A DNA stretch of 64,000 bases from Symbiodinium natans (Eukaryota > Sar > Dinophyceae > Suessiales > Symbiodiniaceae): the NCBI GenBank assembly GCA_905221605.1, contig CAJNDS010002634.1, forward strand, positions 804,001 through 868,000. The letters are read 5' to 3'. Under the pieces are notes generated by a model. That model made no database searches. It saw only the letters and a program-made list of their open reading frames with translations, and was not told the DNA's origin. Shown here piece after piece: positions 47,359-55,864 of this stretch. The position numbers were made by a program, and so were the translations under genes. Within the stretch, counting starts at the first letter, position 1, and the number at the start of each line of letters is the position of its first letter.

Positions 47359-47800
47359 GCCAAGCCGCGACGCTTCTTCAGGGGCGACGCGACGAAGGCA
47401 CCCTCTCTTTTCATGTACCTACCAGGATGGGCTATTATTAGGCCTTAAAATCCCCATAATCAAACTAATAAAGGGCCTTTTAAGGGATTATAGGGTTTGC
47501 TAAAATCCCCGAAATGACCCCTATAAAGGGCCGTTTTAAGGGATTATAGGGCGTTATCGCCCATCCTGGTATGTGGAGGGCATGGGTCCCGCCCCACCCC
47601 AGCGAGCCCTTATTCCCGAAGTTTTGGGTTTAGCGACCCTTTTTTTGGGCAAAACAAAAACGAAATTCTTTGTTTCTATTCCCGGGATAGTATGGGACCC
47701 AGAGCTTGGGGTCTCACAGCCTCGCACAGGCGACGTGCGTATGTGTCTGTGGTGCGTGCAGCGACGGTACACTTCTGAAACCCGGAAAGCCTTTGATTAG
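47359..47800 (+). CDS. two-exon gene end across element F-2
   Basis: Exon 47359-47414 after GCTTCTCAG (QAATLLQGRRDEGTLSFH) and exon 47579-47800 (RALIPEVLGLATLFLGKTKT, KFFVSIPGIVWDPELGVSQP, MCLWCVQRRYTSETRKAFD, stop) join in phase 0. The C-x2-C and basic tail are noted; family unknown. Confidence 0.55.
47420..47571. mobile_element. family F TIR element (F-2) acting as intron
   Basis: TACCAGGATGGGC to GCCCATCCTGGTA. An internal block (AAAGGGCCKTTTTAAGGGATTATAGG) is duplicated, making it longer than F-1. Intron 47415-47578, donor CAT|GTACCT as in F-1. Confidence 0.7.
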
Positions 47801-47805
47801 ATTAG

Positions 47806-48065
47806 GGTTTCGGGAATCGCCGTGGCTCTACGAAATATTCAACATGCCCCCTGGTCATGCCCTCAAAAGAAAGTAAGGGGTATGGGGAAAGTTTGTTCTT
47901 ATATTCTCATTTTATGTATTCAAGGGGTATGGTTTGGGGTATGTCGAATGCTTCTTAGATGGCCAGGACGCGTACAAGCTGGATGTGCTCAATACGTTTG
48001 ACTTTGCGGACGCCTCAGCTGAGCTTCACAGAGGAACACGTATTGCATGGAGGATGCCAAGATAA
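47806..48065 (+). CDS. two-exon gene end
   Basis: Exon 47806-47853 (RESPWLYEIFNMPP) and exon 47959-48065 (GQDAYKLDVLNTFDFADASA, ELHRGTRIAWRMPR, TAA) join in phase 1. The 105-nt intron starts GTCATGCCCTC and ends GGGTATGTCG...CTTCTTAG, with weakly inverted CATGCCC / GGGGTATG motifs. Good coding character. Confidence 0.55.
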
Positions 48066-48116
48066 GCTTCAAGTAGACCCTAAACCCTAAACCCTAAGCC
48101 CTCTAAAGCCAGAAGC

Positions 48117-48344
48117 TTGCAGACCAGTGGTCCAACAGCGTTTCCTTTAGGAAGTCCCTATACAGCCTCAAGCCGCAATTGCGATACACCCTTTTGGGGG
48201 AAGCCCTTGCCAGACTCTAGCAGCAGGCCCTCCCCTCCCCCTCCTCACCCCCACACCACCCACCACTCTCACGCCCTGAAGCATGCACCTTACGGGGCCA
48301 TGGCCAGAGAAAGACGGTCCAGTCGTGGCCAAGAAACACACTAA
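48117..48344 (+). CDS. possible coding region
   Basis: Frame with Pro/His-rich centre and MARERRSSRGQETH end. No splice support. Confidence 0.3.
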   Translation: MQTSGPTAFPLGSPYTASSRNCDTPFWGKPLPDSSSRPSPPPPHPHTTHHSHALKHAPYGAMARERRSSRGQETH

Positions 48345-48486
48345 ATCATGAACCGCCCGCCCAAACAAACGGAGTCCCAAAACCTCTCTACTCTGCCTAC
48401 AACCCGAGAGCCTTTCAAGCCCCAATCCTTAACCCTAAACGCTAAACCCTCCAAGCACGTTAAGCTCTAAAGCTGCAAGCCCTAAG

Positions 48487-48726
48487 ATCATCGTCCTGCT
48501 GCGGGCCTTCGACTTGTGGCTGTTCACACCCTTGGGAAGAACAGAGACGGGGTTTAAGTTCCCCAGCGTCTTCAGGACTGTCTACGGATATGGTGAGTTC
48601 TCTGACTTAGGGTTCCTTTCGTGGGTACCCCAACTATTAGGGGCCGCCTTAGAAAAGCAACCACAAAAGGGATCATCGTTTAGAGAACTGGCCATCTATG
48701 GACAAGGGTGGGTGTTGATGAGTTGA
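48487..48726 (+). CDS. two-exon gene end across element I-2
   Basis: Exon 48487-48592 (IIVLLRAFDLWLFTPLGRTE, TGFKFPSVFRTVYGY) with donor G|GTGAGT and exon 48686-48726 (LAIYGQGWVLMS, TGA) join in phase 1. Aromatic-rich; could be membrane-associated. Family unknown. Confidence 0.55.
   Translation: MIVLLRAFDLWLFTPLGRTETGFKFPSVFRTVYGYGEFSDLGFLSWVPQLLGAALEKQPQKGSSFRELAIYGQGWVLMS
48593..48685. mobile_element. family I element (I-2) acting as intron
   Basis: GTGAGTTCTCTGACTTAGGG and the inverted right side TTTAGAGAACTGGC. 93-nt GT-AG intron. Confidence 0.6.
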
Positions 48727-48743
48727 TTGTTTTGTGGGCTTAG

Positions 48744-48796
48744 GCTGTCGGGCTATGGTCGGGAAAGACAAAGCCTACGTTGAGTGCTTAAAGTGA
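48744..48796 (+). CDS. possible terminal exon
   Basis: After GTGGGCTTAG: CRAMVGKDKAYVECLK and TGA. Confidence 0.35.
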
Positions 48797-48911
48797 GGCG
48801 TGACAAAGGTGATGTGTTTGCTCAGTATTGTTCAAGTTCGGCTTGGGCTTCAAGTAACCCTAAACCCTAAACCCGAATGAAACCCTAAACCCTAAACCCA
48901 AAACCGTTCAG

Positions 48912-49001
48912 AACCAGCCTTTGGCCAACGACACCATACGAGCTAGCATGCTAGCGCAGCTCCCAAGATGCGCACGGGTCCTTGGTCCCCAAAATCCTTA
49001 G
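48912..49001 (+). CDS. terminal exon
   Basis: After AAAACCGTTCAG: NQPLANDTIRASMLAQLPRC, ARVLGPQNP, TAG. Confidence 0.45.
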   Translation, partial: NQPLANDTIRASMLAQLPRCARVLGPQNP

Positions 49002-49011
49002 GGATTTGGAG

Positions 49012-49157
49012 TTTTAGGGTTTTAGGGTTTTAGGGTTTTAGGGTTTTAGGGTTTTAGGGTTTTAGGGTTTTAGGGTTTTAGGGTTTTAGGGTTTTAGGGT
49101 TTTAGGGTTTTAGGGTTTACGGTTTACGGTTTACGGTTTAGGGTTTAGGGTTTAGGA
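49012..49157. repeat. 8-bp variant array TTTTAGGG, then TTTACGG
   Basis: About 13 TTTTAGGG octamers, three TTTACGG heptamers, then TTTAGGG. The variant block is uniform, as expected from local amplification. Confidence 0.95.
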
Positions 49158-49197
49158 ACCACATTTAATACAAGTTAAGCACTGCCCAATGCCACAG

Positions 49198-49272
49198 CCC
49201 TGGAGGATAATGCACATTAGCACCTTCGTCCACGAAATCCAGCTGTGGAAGGGCTTCCGCGAGTTTCTGTGA
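49198..49272 (+). CDS. terminal exon
   Basis: After AATGCCACAG: PWRIMHISTFVHEIQLWKGF, REFL, TGA 49270-49272. Confidence 0.5.
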   Translation, partial: PWRIMHISTFVHEIQLWKGFREFL

Positions 49273-49355
49273 GCAGCATCAGGAATGGCGAGGTTGGGGG
49301 GTTTAGGGTTTGGGGTTTAGGTAGGGTTTGGGGTATAGGCGTTAGGGTGGTTTAG

Positions 49356-49668
49356 AAGTATATACCTGAGAAGGATTGCTTGTCAGACCCGAAACTGGGA
49401 CACTCCCAACCATGAGGTACGAACGGTTGGGAAGTTGACTGGTCGTATTCTGCATCAGTCTCTTTCTGATTGGTGGTGGGTTGCAGCTGAGGTCAGTTCT
49501 GTTATTCCAGGCAGTGTCTGGGAAGTTCTTCAAATTAGGGTCCCTTTTGGGGTCCTGCTTTTAAAGGGTGCTGTGCTAGATATCGGACCCGAAAAGGGAC
49601 CCGACAATCAACAACTGTCCATCTCTCGTCCCACTTAGGCTGTGGATCGTGATCTCCCTGCTACGTGA
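49356..49668 (+). CDS. gene end, two exons across element I-3
   Basis: Exon 49356-49524 opens at TTTAG|A: SIYLRRIACQTRNWDTPNHE, VRTVGKLTGRILHQSLSDWW, WVAAEVSSVIPGSVWE, donor GAA|GTTCTT. Exon from 49639 after CGTCCCACTTAG continues in phase 0 as AVDRDLPAT and TGA. Another frame there (LWIVISLLRETLLTLLLLVS) is strongly hydrophobic and open for 30 codons but out of phase. The 56-codon first exon is convincing; function unknown. Confidence 0.55.
49525..49638. mobile_element. family I element (I-3) acting as intron
   Basis: GTTCTTCAAATTAGGGTCCC with inner GGGACCCGACAATCAACAAC right side. The acceptor CTCGTCCCACTTAG lies past the element. Confidence 0.55.
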
Positions 49669-49713
49669 GACGCTGCTGACTTTGTTGCTGCTCGTCTCTG
49701 AAGCTCTGGTAGA

Positions 49714-49916
49714 CGACATGTTGCGGTGAAGCCCGTCACAACACTCACAACATCGATTCATTTGGCTTCCGCCAAACGGGATGCCCAAAGCAACTTTCAA
49801 CCCTGTAATTTCCAAAGAGGGCATTGCCGAGTCAAAGCAACGAATGTTGTAGTTCTCTGGAAGACTTTGCGAGCCCATGACATGCACACTACGACCACAG
49901 CCCGCTCCCAAAACAT
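49714..49916 (+). CDS. probable exon with GTAAGT donor
   Basis: HVAVKPVTTLTTSIHLASAK, RDAQSNFQPCNFQRGHCRVK, ATNVVVLWKTLRAHDM and TTTTARSQN, ending AAC AT|GTAAGT. A minus-strand frame is open too; the consensus donor favours plus. Confidence 0.45.
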
Positions 49917-49939
49917 GTAAGTTTAAGCAAGAACATTCC

Positions 49940-50079
49940 AACTTAGAGGTTCATGGTACGTACAACCCGATAATGACTGTACTTATGACCCACTTGTAAG
50001 CCCCCAAGTGCCCCTAGATGGTTGTATTTGGGCTATAAGCACAGTGGTTATTGGGTTTGAAGTACCATGAACCTCCAAA
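49940..50079. mobile_element. family A TIR element (A-13)
   Basis: AACTTAGAGGTTCATGGTAC to AAGTACCATGAACCTCCAA. Confidence 0.7.
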
Positions 50080-50142
50080 CCCGAAACCCTGAACCCTAAC
50101 CCCTAAACCCTAAACCCTAAACCCTAACATTCCAAAGCTTAG

Positions 50143-50452
50143 TCACTCAAAGCCCTGCTCGAAGTTGGTGCGGCTTCCTCATCGTCGGCACCACCTGGGT
50201 TATGTCCGTGCTCATCACTATTTCGGTGCTGACGGATCCCAAACTGGACCCGCAAGTCGGTTTAGGGCTTAGGGTTTAGGAGGTTTGCGCTTCGAGTTAT
50301 CGGTTCTGAATGTCGGAGAGGCACCAGAGAGGTTGGGAACACTGAAGCTTTCAGCTGAGCAGTTTCTCTCACAGAGCCACCGCAAGGGCCGGGATTTTAG
50401 ATCCAACCGCCACATGCAAAACCCGCAGACCATGACAGAGCTTCGTGTCTAA
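50143..50452 (+). CDS. membrane protein end with a 20-nt telomere-type intron
   Basis: Exon 50143-50259 (after AAAGCTTAG) reads SWCGFLIVGTTWVMSVLITI SVLTDPKLDPQV, one clear transmembrane helix. Removing 50260-50279 (GTTTAGGGCTTAGGGTTTAG) gives phase-1 continuity into GGLRFELSVLNVGEAPERLG, TLKLSAEQFLSQSHRKGRDF, RSNRHMQNPQTMTELRV and TAA 50450-50452. Without removal the frame shifts. Family unknown. Confidence 0.6.
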
Positions 50453-50479
50453 GAGCGCGGGGCTGGTCGTAGTAGGACT

Positions 50480-50665
50480 TTGAAGTTATTTCGGCCTTCG
50501 AGAGATTTGCGAGGTCGTAAGGAAGTTGAGCAAGGATATTTGATGAGGCCTCTATATTGTCCAATCCTGTCCCCTCGGCCTGGCATGCTCCAGGACTTTG
50601 ACCTCAGCCGCACTGTGTGGACCAAGGAGGATTATTGGGGCTCAGTAGGCCGGCAGGGCTCATGA
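50480..50665 (+). CDS. coding region, one or two exons
   Basis: LKLFRPSRDLRGRKEVEQGY to DFDLSRTVWTKEDYWGSVGR, stop 50665. A pyrimidine-rich stretch with GCATGCTCCAG (50584-50594) may be an internal acceptor, giving the exons DFEVISAFERFAR and DFDLSRTVWTKEDYWGS. Confidence 0.45.
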   Translation: MKLFRPSRDLRGRKEVEQGYLMRPLYCPILSPRPGMLQDFDLSRTVWTKEDYWGSVGRQGS

Positions 50666-50675
50666 AAGGTTTAGC

Positions 50676-50767
50676 TTGGGACGTTCTCCCCTTTTCTAAC
50701 AGTCCTTAATAGGGATTATGATAGGGTGTACTGTAATGCTTATGAAGGACAAGGGGGGACATCCCAA
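50676..50767. mobile_element. family B TIR element (B-9)
   Basis: TTGGGACGTTCTCCCC to GGGGGGACATCCCAA, flanked by GGTTTAGC / GGTTTGGC (7/8). Confidence 0.75.
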
Positions 50768-50888
50768 GGTTTGGCAAACAAAAGTGCGTTGGCGGTTTTA
50801 GGGTTTTGGGATCAGAAGGGTTTACGGTCGCGGACTGGCGAGAAAGAGTAGTGGAACCTGGGAAACGTGGTTTGACTCGCCTGCCTAG

Positions 50889-50978
50889 CCAAGTATGTCA
50901 TCTTCAATTGTGGCCGGAAAGAGAGACAGAGGGTGCCTCACATGGGGACTGGAGTGTGACGTTGCGAAGCTTCTGCAG
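50889..50978 (+). CDS. probable exon
   Basis: After CGCCTGCCTAG: PSMSSSIVAGKRDRGCLTWG, LECDVAKLLQ, donor CAG|GTGGCG. Confidence 0.45.
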
Positions 50979-51048
50979 GTGGCGTGTTATGAGAGAGGGA
51001 GAGAGGCGGAGAGGCAGAGAGGCAGAGTCAGGGATTTGATTCGGCGAG

Positions 51049-51480
51049 GCTCAGGAAGGACTAGAAAATGACTCGAAGGGATTCTGGAAGGAGTTTAGTA
51101 AGACAGACGTCCCACTTGGCGAACTGTTGAGGGACAAGACTTTGATCGAAGTTGGCAGTTGTCTAGCTGCTCCTCTCGAGCTGACTGTCACAGATAAACC
51201 GCGAATTGCGCCGCTCCGCCCGGCTGCCCTGCTACGGTGTGCCCCAATTGATGTAAGATATGCAAGCCCACTATTCTTGGACCCAAAATGTTTTCGTGCT
51301 TGGTTAACAAAACCCTCACTGTATGCCTCACGGGGTGTTCAGAGTTTCTCTTGGCAGGCCGGACTGCTCTTCGGCGGCAGCTCAAGACCTCCAGCCCACA
51401 CTTGCCGGAACGGGAAGGGAGCAAGCGATCATGCGAGAGAGCCTCCTAAACCCCTAAACCCTAAACCCCTAAACCCCTAA
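51049..51480 (+). CDS. long exon or two exons
   Basis: AQEGLENDSKGFWKEFSKTD, VPLGELLRDKTLIEVGSCLA, APLELTVTDKPRIAPLRPAA, LLRCAPID, where GTAAGA is a good donor (51253). A TTGGCAG acceptor at 51357 resumes in the same frame (AGLLFGGSSRPPAHTCRNGK). The 105-nt interval is also open, so either retention or splicing works. Coding ends in CCCTAAACCCC repeats near 51448. One of the most convincing coding stretches here; family unknown. Confidence 0.55.
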   Translation, partial: AQEGLENDSKGFWKEFSKTDVPLGELLRDKTLIEVGSCLAAPLELTVTDKPRIAPLRPAALLRCAPIDVRYASPLFLDPKCFRAWLTKPSLYASRGVQSFSWQAGLLFGGSSRPPAHTCRNGKGASDHAREPPKPLNPKPLNP

Positions 51481-51686
51481 ACCCTAAACTCTAAACCCTA
51501 AACCCTAAACCCAAAAACACCCAAACCCCAAACCCTCCGCAGTGCGTCGGTCAGAAAACTAAGGCGGGTGGCAAACAAAACACAAGCCCTGAAACACTTA
51601 ACCCACGATAAAGCAACCCCCCCCCCACCCAAGAACCCCTCCAGAACCCCTAAACCCTAAACCCTAAACCCTAAACCCTAATCCAG

Positions 51687-51781
51687 AATGCAAGGCCTTC
51701 GGCCTCAGTGGGCTTTGGAACCCATTCAGGGGTTTCCCTTCTTGGGCCGGTTCCTCAAATTACGCAGCAATGAAACCCTAA
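51687..51781 (+). CDS. terminal exon, acceptor and stop in telomere-type units
   Basis: Acceptor CCCTAATCCAG. Frame CKAFGLSGLWNPFRGFPSWA, GSSNYAAMKP, with the stop TAA read from a CCCTAAACC unit. Confidence 0.45.
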
Positions 51782-51985
51782 ACCGAAGTAGAGTATTTTG
51801 GGGTATCTAAGGCGGTACTACCCCCCATGTTTGGGAATGCCCATGTGTAAACAGCGGGGCCTTCACAAACCCAGCAACCCTAGGATCAGCAGCATCCCCT
51901 GCTCTAAAACCCCCTAACCCCCCCCCCCCGCCCTCAAATTAACCCTAAACCCCTAAGACCCTAAACCCTAAACCCTAAACCCAAG

Positions 51986-52083
51986 GTGATCACGATGTTT
52001 CAAGTTCTGCTGCGCGACAAGTGGGCCGATTCTGTGGTGTGGCCGATGGTGCAGAATGACCCCTGGCTTCTACGAATCTTAGG
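51986..52083 (+). CDS. exon flanked by arrays
   Basis: Acceptor CCCTAAACCCAAG. Frame VITMFQVLLRDKWADSVVWP, MVQNDPWLLRIL, donor GG|GTTTAGGG. Convincing composition. Confidence 0.55.
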
Positions 52084-52129
52084 GTTTAGGGTTTAGGGTT
52101 TAGGGTTTAGGGTTCAGGACAACTATAAC

Positions 52130-52259
52130 CACTTGGAGGTTCATGGTACTGAACTACCCAATTGTAGCTGTACTTGTAACCCAATGAGACCCACATTAGG
52201 GTCATTAGGGCACTTCAGGGATTTATCGTTGGTTTATGAGTACCATGAGCCTCCAAGTA
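52130..52259. mobile_element. family A TIR element (A-14)
   Basis: CACTTGGAGGTTCATGGTAC to GAGTACCATGAGCCTCCAAG-TA. Confidence 0.75.
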
Positions 52260-52260
52260 A

Positions 52261-52338
52261 GGGTCCATGTACCTCAATAGGGAATACTTGGGCCTTAGAG
52301 TACCTGCCCAGGTATACTGTAATGAGGTACATGGACCC
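52261..52338. mobile_element. small TIR element G-1
   Basis: GGGTCCATGTACCTCA and TGAGGTACATGGACCC are perfect 16-bp inverted ends over 78 bp, one base after A-14. Confidence 0.7.
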
Positions 52339-52346
52339 TTTGAAAT

Positions 52347-52418
52347 GCAACATTCTCCTTACAAGGGCAATATAGCGATGATTTGTTGTTTCCTAAGGGT
52401 TCTCAAAGCAAATAGTAG
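52347..52418. mobile_element. family D right half (D-7)
   Basis: CATTCTCCTTACAAGGGCAA and GTTCTCAAAGCAAATAGTAG match the D interior and right end; the left end is missing beside G-1. Confidence 0.55.
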
Positions 52419-52552
52419 GTTTGAAGGAAGATTGAGGGAGATGTGCGGAATGAGGGGCTTCGGAGGTTGCCCCCGGCACGGTTTCTGCAACACGGCCTCC
52501 CGCTGTTGCTATCCTCGTGTCAGATGGTTGAATCACTCGCTGCTCAATGTCT
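52419..52552 (+). CDS. probable exon after the D border
   Basis: Opens at AATAGTAG. KIEGDVRNEGLRRLPPARFL, QHGLPLLLSSCQMVESLAAQ, CLPQ is the better of two open frames. Confidence 0.4.
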
Positions 52553-52910
52553 CCCCCAAACCCTATACACCCTAAACCCTAAACCCTTAAACACCCTAAA
52601 CCCTTAGATAAACCCTGGATTGGGTTGTCCCATGTCGTTTGAGTTGATGATGCAATGAAGTGCTGCACACTGCACAGTACCTTGAAGCGTGGTAAGCTTT
52701 TCCAAGAGCTATGTGGGGATTTCCGGAAATAGGGTTCCCCTTGTGTACCCCAAAATACTATAAAATCCATTTAAAGGAGCCCCTTCTTCACATTTTCGGA
52801 AGCCCCCCATGTCGTTGCAGTGTGCGCCCCGCAAGGATCCCATAGTTGTCGGGAGCCCAGTATGCCAGACACGTTCTCTCACACGGGGCAGAGTTGCTTG
52901 GGGCCAATTA

Positions 52911-53028
52911 TTAACGCCCCTATATTAAATATAGGGGCGCAAATAATTTACTAGAGTTGGGTTCGTCATGATAGTTTAATTCCGAAGGGACCATGAGGGA
53001 ATAATAACTGTAATTATTCCGACCCCTA
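52911..53028. mobile_element. family H element joined to a CCCTAAA array (H-4)
   Basis: A palindrome CGCCCCTATATTAAATATAG opens it; the interior GAAGGGACCATGAGGGAATA is typical. The right end TTATTCCGACCCCTA runs straight into AACCCTAAACCC, so TIR and telomere unit share CCCCTA. Confidence 0.6.
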
Positions 53029-53393
53029 AACCCTAAACCCTCCTCATGACAACGACTGCCGGTGCTGCCGCAGCCACGCTCCGGCAACGCGCGCCAGCGA
53101 CACAAATGACCGGATTTCCGTGTGCATGATTTAGGTTCCAGATTGTTCCGAATTCATCTCATCATTGTGTTAGCTTGGTGTCGCAGTGCTGAGAAAGTGC
53201 TGAGAACAAGCTTGTTGGGAGTTCATGACTCTTGAGAACCAGTGTGCAAGGCTTGCACCAAGTTCTTTGGGTCATCGATGTTGGCACACACGGCGGTTGC
53301 CACTGAAGCACCCGCTCTCGTTGCCCAAAGCAACGTCGGGAAGAACCACGGCGGCCACCCTTCCCCCCAAACGTCCTCACGCAACCTTATCAG

Positions 53394-53471
53394 GTCTTGA
53401 TCTTTGCCGTGTTCTACTGCGTGGTCGTCCTGGCGTTGATGACCCTCGGCAAGAGAAGTCGACGCATCTAA
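53394..53471 (+). CDS. terminal exon, membrane anchor
   Basis: After ACCTTATCAG: VLIFAVFYCVVVLALMTLGK, RSRRI, TAA. A single hydrophobic helix followed by a basic tail. Confidence 0.5.
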   Translation, partial: VLIFAVFYCVVVLALMTLGKRSRRI

Positions 53472-53602
53472 GTACTTGTTCCCTCATACACATACGTGCT
53501 CTCCAACACCACCACGCCCTAAAATTTGGTTTAGGGTTTAGGGCTAAAGGCTCTAAGGAAGGTACAGGGCTACTCCCTCAAATTTCCTAGGCAAAGCCTC
53601 AG

Positions 53603-53677
53603 ATCTACCGGGAGGTGTTTAGACGGACTGCCCGAGGCGAAGCCCGAAGGATAGAGAAGGTCTGGAGCCCGTCGCGG
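53603..53677 (+). CDS. exon with telomere-type donor, basic
   Basis: After AAAGCCTCAG: IYREVFRRTARGEARRIEKV, WSPSR, donor CGG|GTTTAGGG in phase 0. Confidence 0.55.
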
Positions 53678-53767
53678 GTTTAGGGTTTAGGGTAATTTAG
53701 GGTTTAGGGTTTAGGGTTTAGGGTTTAGCGTTTAGGGTTATTTAGGTTGCTATTCTAGAGTACTCAT

Positions 53768-53870
53768 CTAGGTAGGCCCTTGGGGCAATTATTATATTTT
53801 CCCTTGTTGGGTTTCAGAGGGTCATATTCAGGAATATATTTTTCAGAGGGGTTTAAGGGGCCATCCTAGT
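53768..53870. mobile_element. family K TIR element (K-3)
   Basis: CTAGGTAGGCCCTTGGGGC to GTTTAAGGGGCCATCCTAG-T, interior GGGTTTCAGAGGGTCATATT. Nearly identical to K-4 at 58566. Confidence 0.75.
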
Positions 53871-54255
53871 CATGAATCCACTGGGACGCAACCTTGGGAA
53901 CCAAATGACGATAAGGGTTTGATAAGTAGTATAGGGTATATAACTTCCCCCCACCCTCCCCGTGGGGAAACCCTAAACCCTAAACCCTAAACCCTAAACC
54001 TGGCACACTCGCGCAAGCCGGGTGAAGGAACAACGTGACCGGCGTGGTGGTCGTTGGCACCTCAGGTCTTGCCTACTAGGTTCCCGCGCGAGTCGAGAGC
54101 TGACGTTTTCCATGACGTGCGCCATGCGCCCTAAACCCTAAACCCTAAACCCTGAAACCAGTAGTGGGCTAGCAAGCAGCCTGACGCAGCCTGGCTTTGG
54201 AACCCGACTTTGAAACCTCAATGTGGCGACACTGACCGGAGCTAAGGAATGCGCC

Positions 54256-54319
54256 ATGGAAGCATCAACGCTTTGTGGAGAGCTCTATCAGAAGGAGCAG
54301 GAGATCCACCGCTCCGCAG
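54256..54319 (+). CDS. probable first exon
   Basis: ATG in GCGCCATGG context: MEASTLCGELYQKEQEIHRS A, donor G|GTTTCAC. Its partner exons are unclear; the ExoX-C-like ORF begins 160 bp downstream. Confidence 0.5.
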
Positions 54320-54480
54320 GTTTCACTTCGAGTGATGTTGGCTGAGCTTGCTGAGGTTCATGGTGCGGCAGTGCGGCCTCCTGCTTAGGGGCATGGGGAC
54401 ATGTGATGCATAAGTAAGGGCCGCCGCCATTTTTGAGGGGATTTCTTTGTACAGTGGCAGCAGGGTAGATAGGACTGGCC

Positions 54481-54921
54481 ATGCCCCGGCGAAGCCGCGC
54501 GTCGTGCGGAAGCTTCTGGACTGGTCTGGCACTGGCCCTTTGTGCTTTGGGAGCAGGCCATGCCTGTTTTACTGGCTGGGTCACTGCCCTGCGACCAGCC
54601 AGGACCTGTCTGCGTGTCGGGCCACCTGACCAGGATGCTCTCGGGGATGAGCTCATGAGCTTCGGAAAGCACAAGGGCAAAAAAACCTTCAGGGAAGTTG
54701 CCAAGGATAAGGGGTACACAGAGTGGTGCAAGCAGAATTTGGCGGACCAGCCTTACGCCGCAGAGTTCTTGAACTATGCTGCCGCTGCCACTTCCAAAGC
54801 CACCTCCCGCCAGCGAACAGCGCCGACCCGGACAAAGCCCCCAAATGGCAATGGGCATCCTCCTGGTACTCGGGTGCCTTGCTTGCAATGCCTGGCGGAA
54901 AGCCCCAAGCAGCAGGCCTGA
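54481..54921 (+). CDS. small protein with ExoX C-terminal-like domain
   Basis: 146 codons from ATG 54481. Residues 10-28 (FWTGLALALCALGAGHACF) look like a signal or transit segment. Residues 60-95, LMSFGKHKGKKTFREVAKDK then GYTEWCKQNL, follow the FGKYKGKTFxEV...GYxxWxxxN pattern of the exonuclease-X C-terminal-like domain, frequent in dinoflagellate proteins. A Thr/Pro/Arg-rich tail and CLQC end the protein. No nuclease catalytic core is present. It may be intronless, or its true 5' exon may start at a GCGACCAG acceptor near 54598. Confidence 0.55.
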   Translation: MPRRSRASCGSFWTGLALALCALGAGHACFTGWVTALRPARTCLRVGPPDQDALGDELMSFGKHKGKKTFREVAKDKGYTEWCKQNLADQPYAAEFLNYAAAATSKATSRQRTAPTRTKPPNGNGHPPGTRVPCLQCLAESPKQQA

Positions 54922-55123
54922 AATGAAGCTGTCATCATGAATTGCAGTCTTTCCAGCAGAGCCCCCCAGCAATTGCCTGGAGCCTAATGGGCTGATACGG
55001 ATCAAGCCATACAGGGGCGTCAATAATCATCAATATTGTCCCCTTGTACCCCTAGACACTCATTAAGTACCTTAAACTGCCCAATGCACTCATTGCAATG
55101 AAACTGGGCTTCTGGTGGTATAG

Positions 55124-55302
55124 TATGCATCAATTTCCTCAACCGCCTGAGCAAGGGAGTGCGCGCCTGCTACCCAGGTTGTGCATGCAAGCGCTTCCAC
55201 TGCCAGGGCTCCTCGCAGACAGGACCGAATGATTCTGGTTCAGAGCCATCCGTGAGCCTGACGCTCCCCAAACCAAATGCTCAAAAGCCTCTGACTCAAT
55301 AA
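55124..55302 (+). CDS. terminal exon, Cys-rich
   Basis: After GGTGGTATAG: CINFLNRLSKGVRACYPGCA, CKRFHCQGSSQTGPNDSGSE, PSVSLTLPKPNAQKPLTQ, stop 55300-55302. The CYPGCACKRFHC cluster suggests metal binding or disulfides. Family unknown. Confidence 0.55.
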
Positions 55303-55620
55303 CAAAGACCCTCTGACATCTAGGATATGCCACTGCTGGATCCCTTGAACACCAGAGGTTCGTTGTGTAAGGTTTAGGGAGTTTGGGGGGATACGGATCG
55401 CAAATCCCCCGAGACCCAAGCACCCAAACACCCCTAGATGTAGTGGCTTTGGCCACCCCCCCCCCCCCCCCCAACCTTTTGGGGGGTAGTTTGTGCGTGG
55501 AGTCTTGGGGAAGCTTCCGGACCGTTCTTTGAACACACTTATAGCTTTTACGACAGTCGGTTCTGTTCTATAAAAGACCCTAAACCCTAAACCCTTCCTT
55601 GCCTGCCTCGTGTGTGTGAG

Positions 55621-55864
55621 AGCCGCATAGCCCTACGCCTCCAACCCATGAAGGGTGTAAGTGCACATGTGTGTACATGTGTTTATACACATATGTATGT
55701 CTATATTGTGTGTGTACATACATATATATATATATATAATGCAAATAATGTCCTCCATGCGGGCTTACATGCGGTTTAGGCGGGGTTCGAGGAAACGCCC
55801 CGCACTGTGCGCCCACCAGCATCGGTGACCCCACCTGCGCGGCCAAGGCAAGGCAAGGATATGG
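55621..55864 (+). CDS. two consecutive exons
   Basis: Exon 55621-55656 (SRIALRLQPMKG, donor GTAAGT) and exon 55780-55864 (AGFEETPRTVRPPASVTPPA, RPRQGKDM) join in phase 0. The intron is a CA/TA microsatellite; the second donor is G|GTTTAGGG. Pro/Arg-rich linker. Confidence 0.5.

Noticed and set aside
54385-55023. Longest open frame of the window (212 codons) on the minus strand.
   Set aside because: It is antisense to the better-supported plus-strand gene with the FGKHKGKKTF motif and to an intron-like region; no domain, and GC-rich DNA gives long antisense frames.
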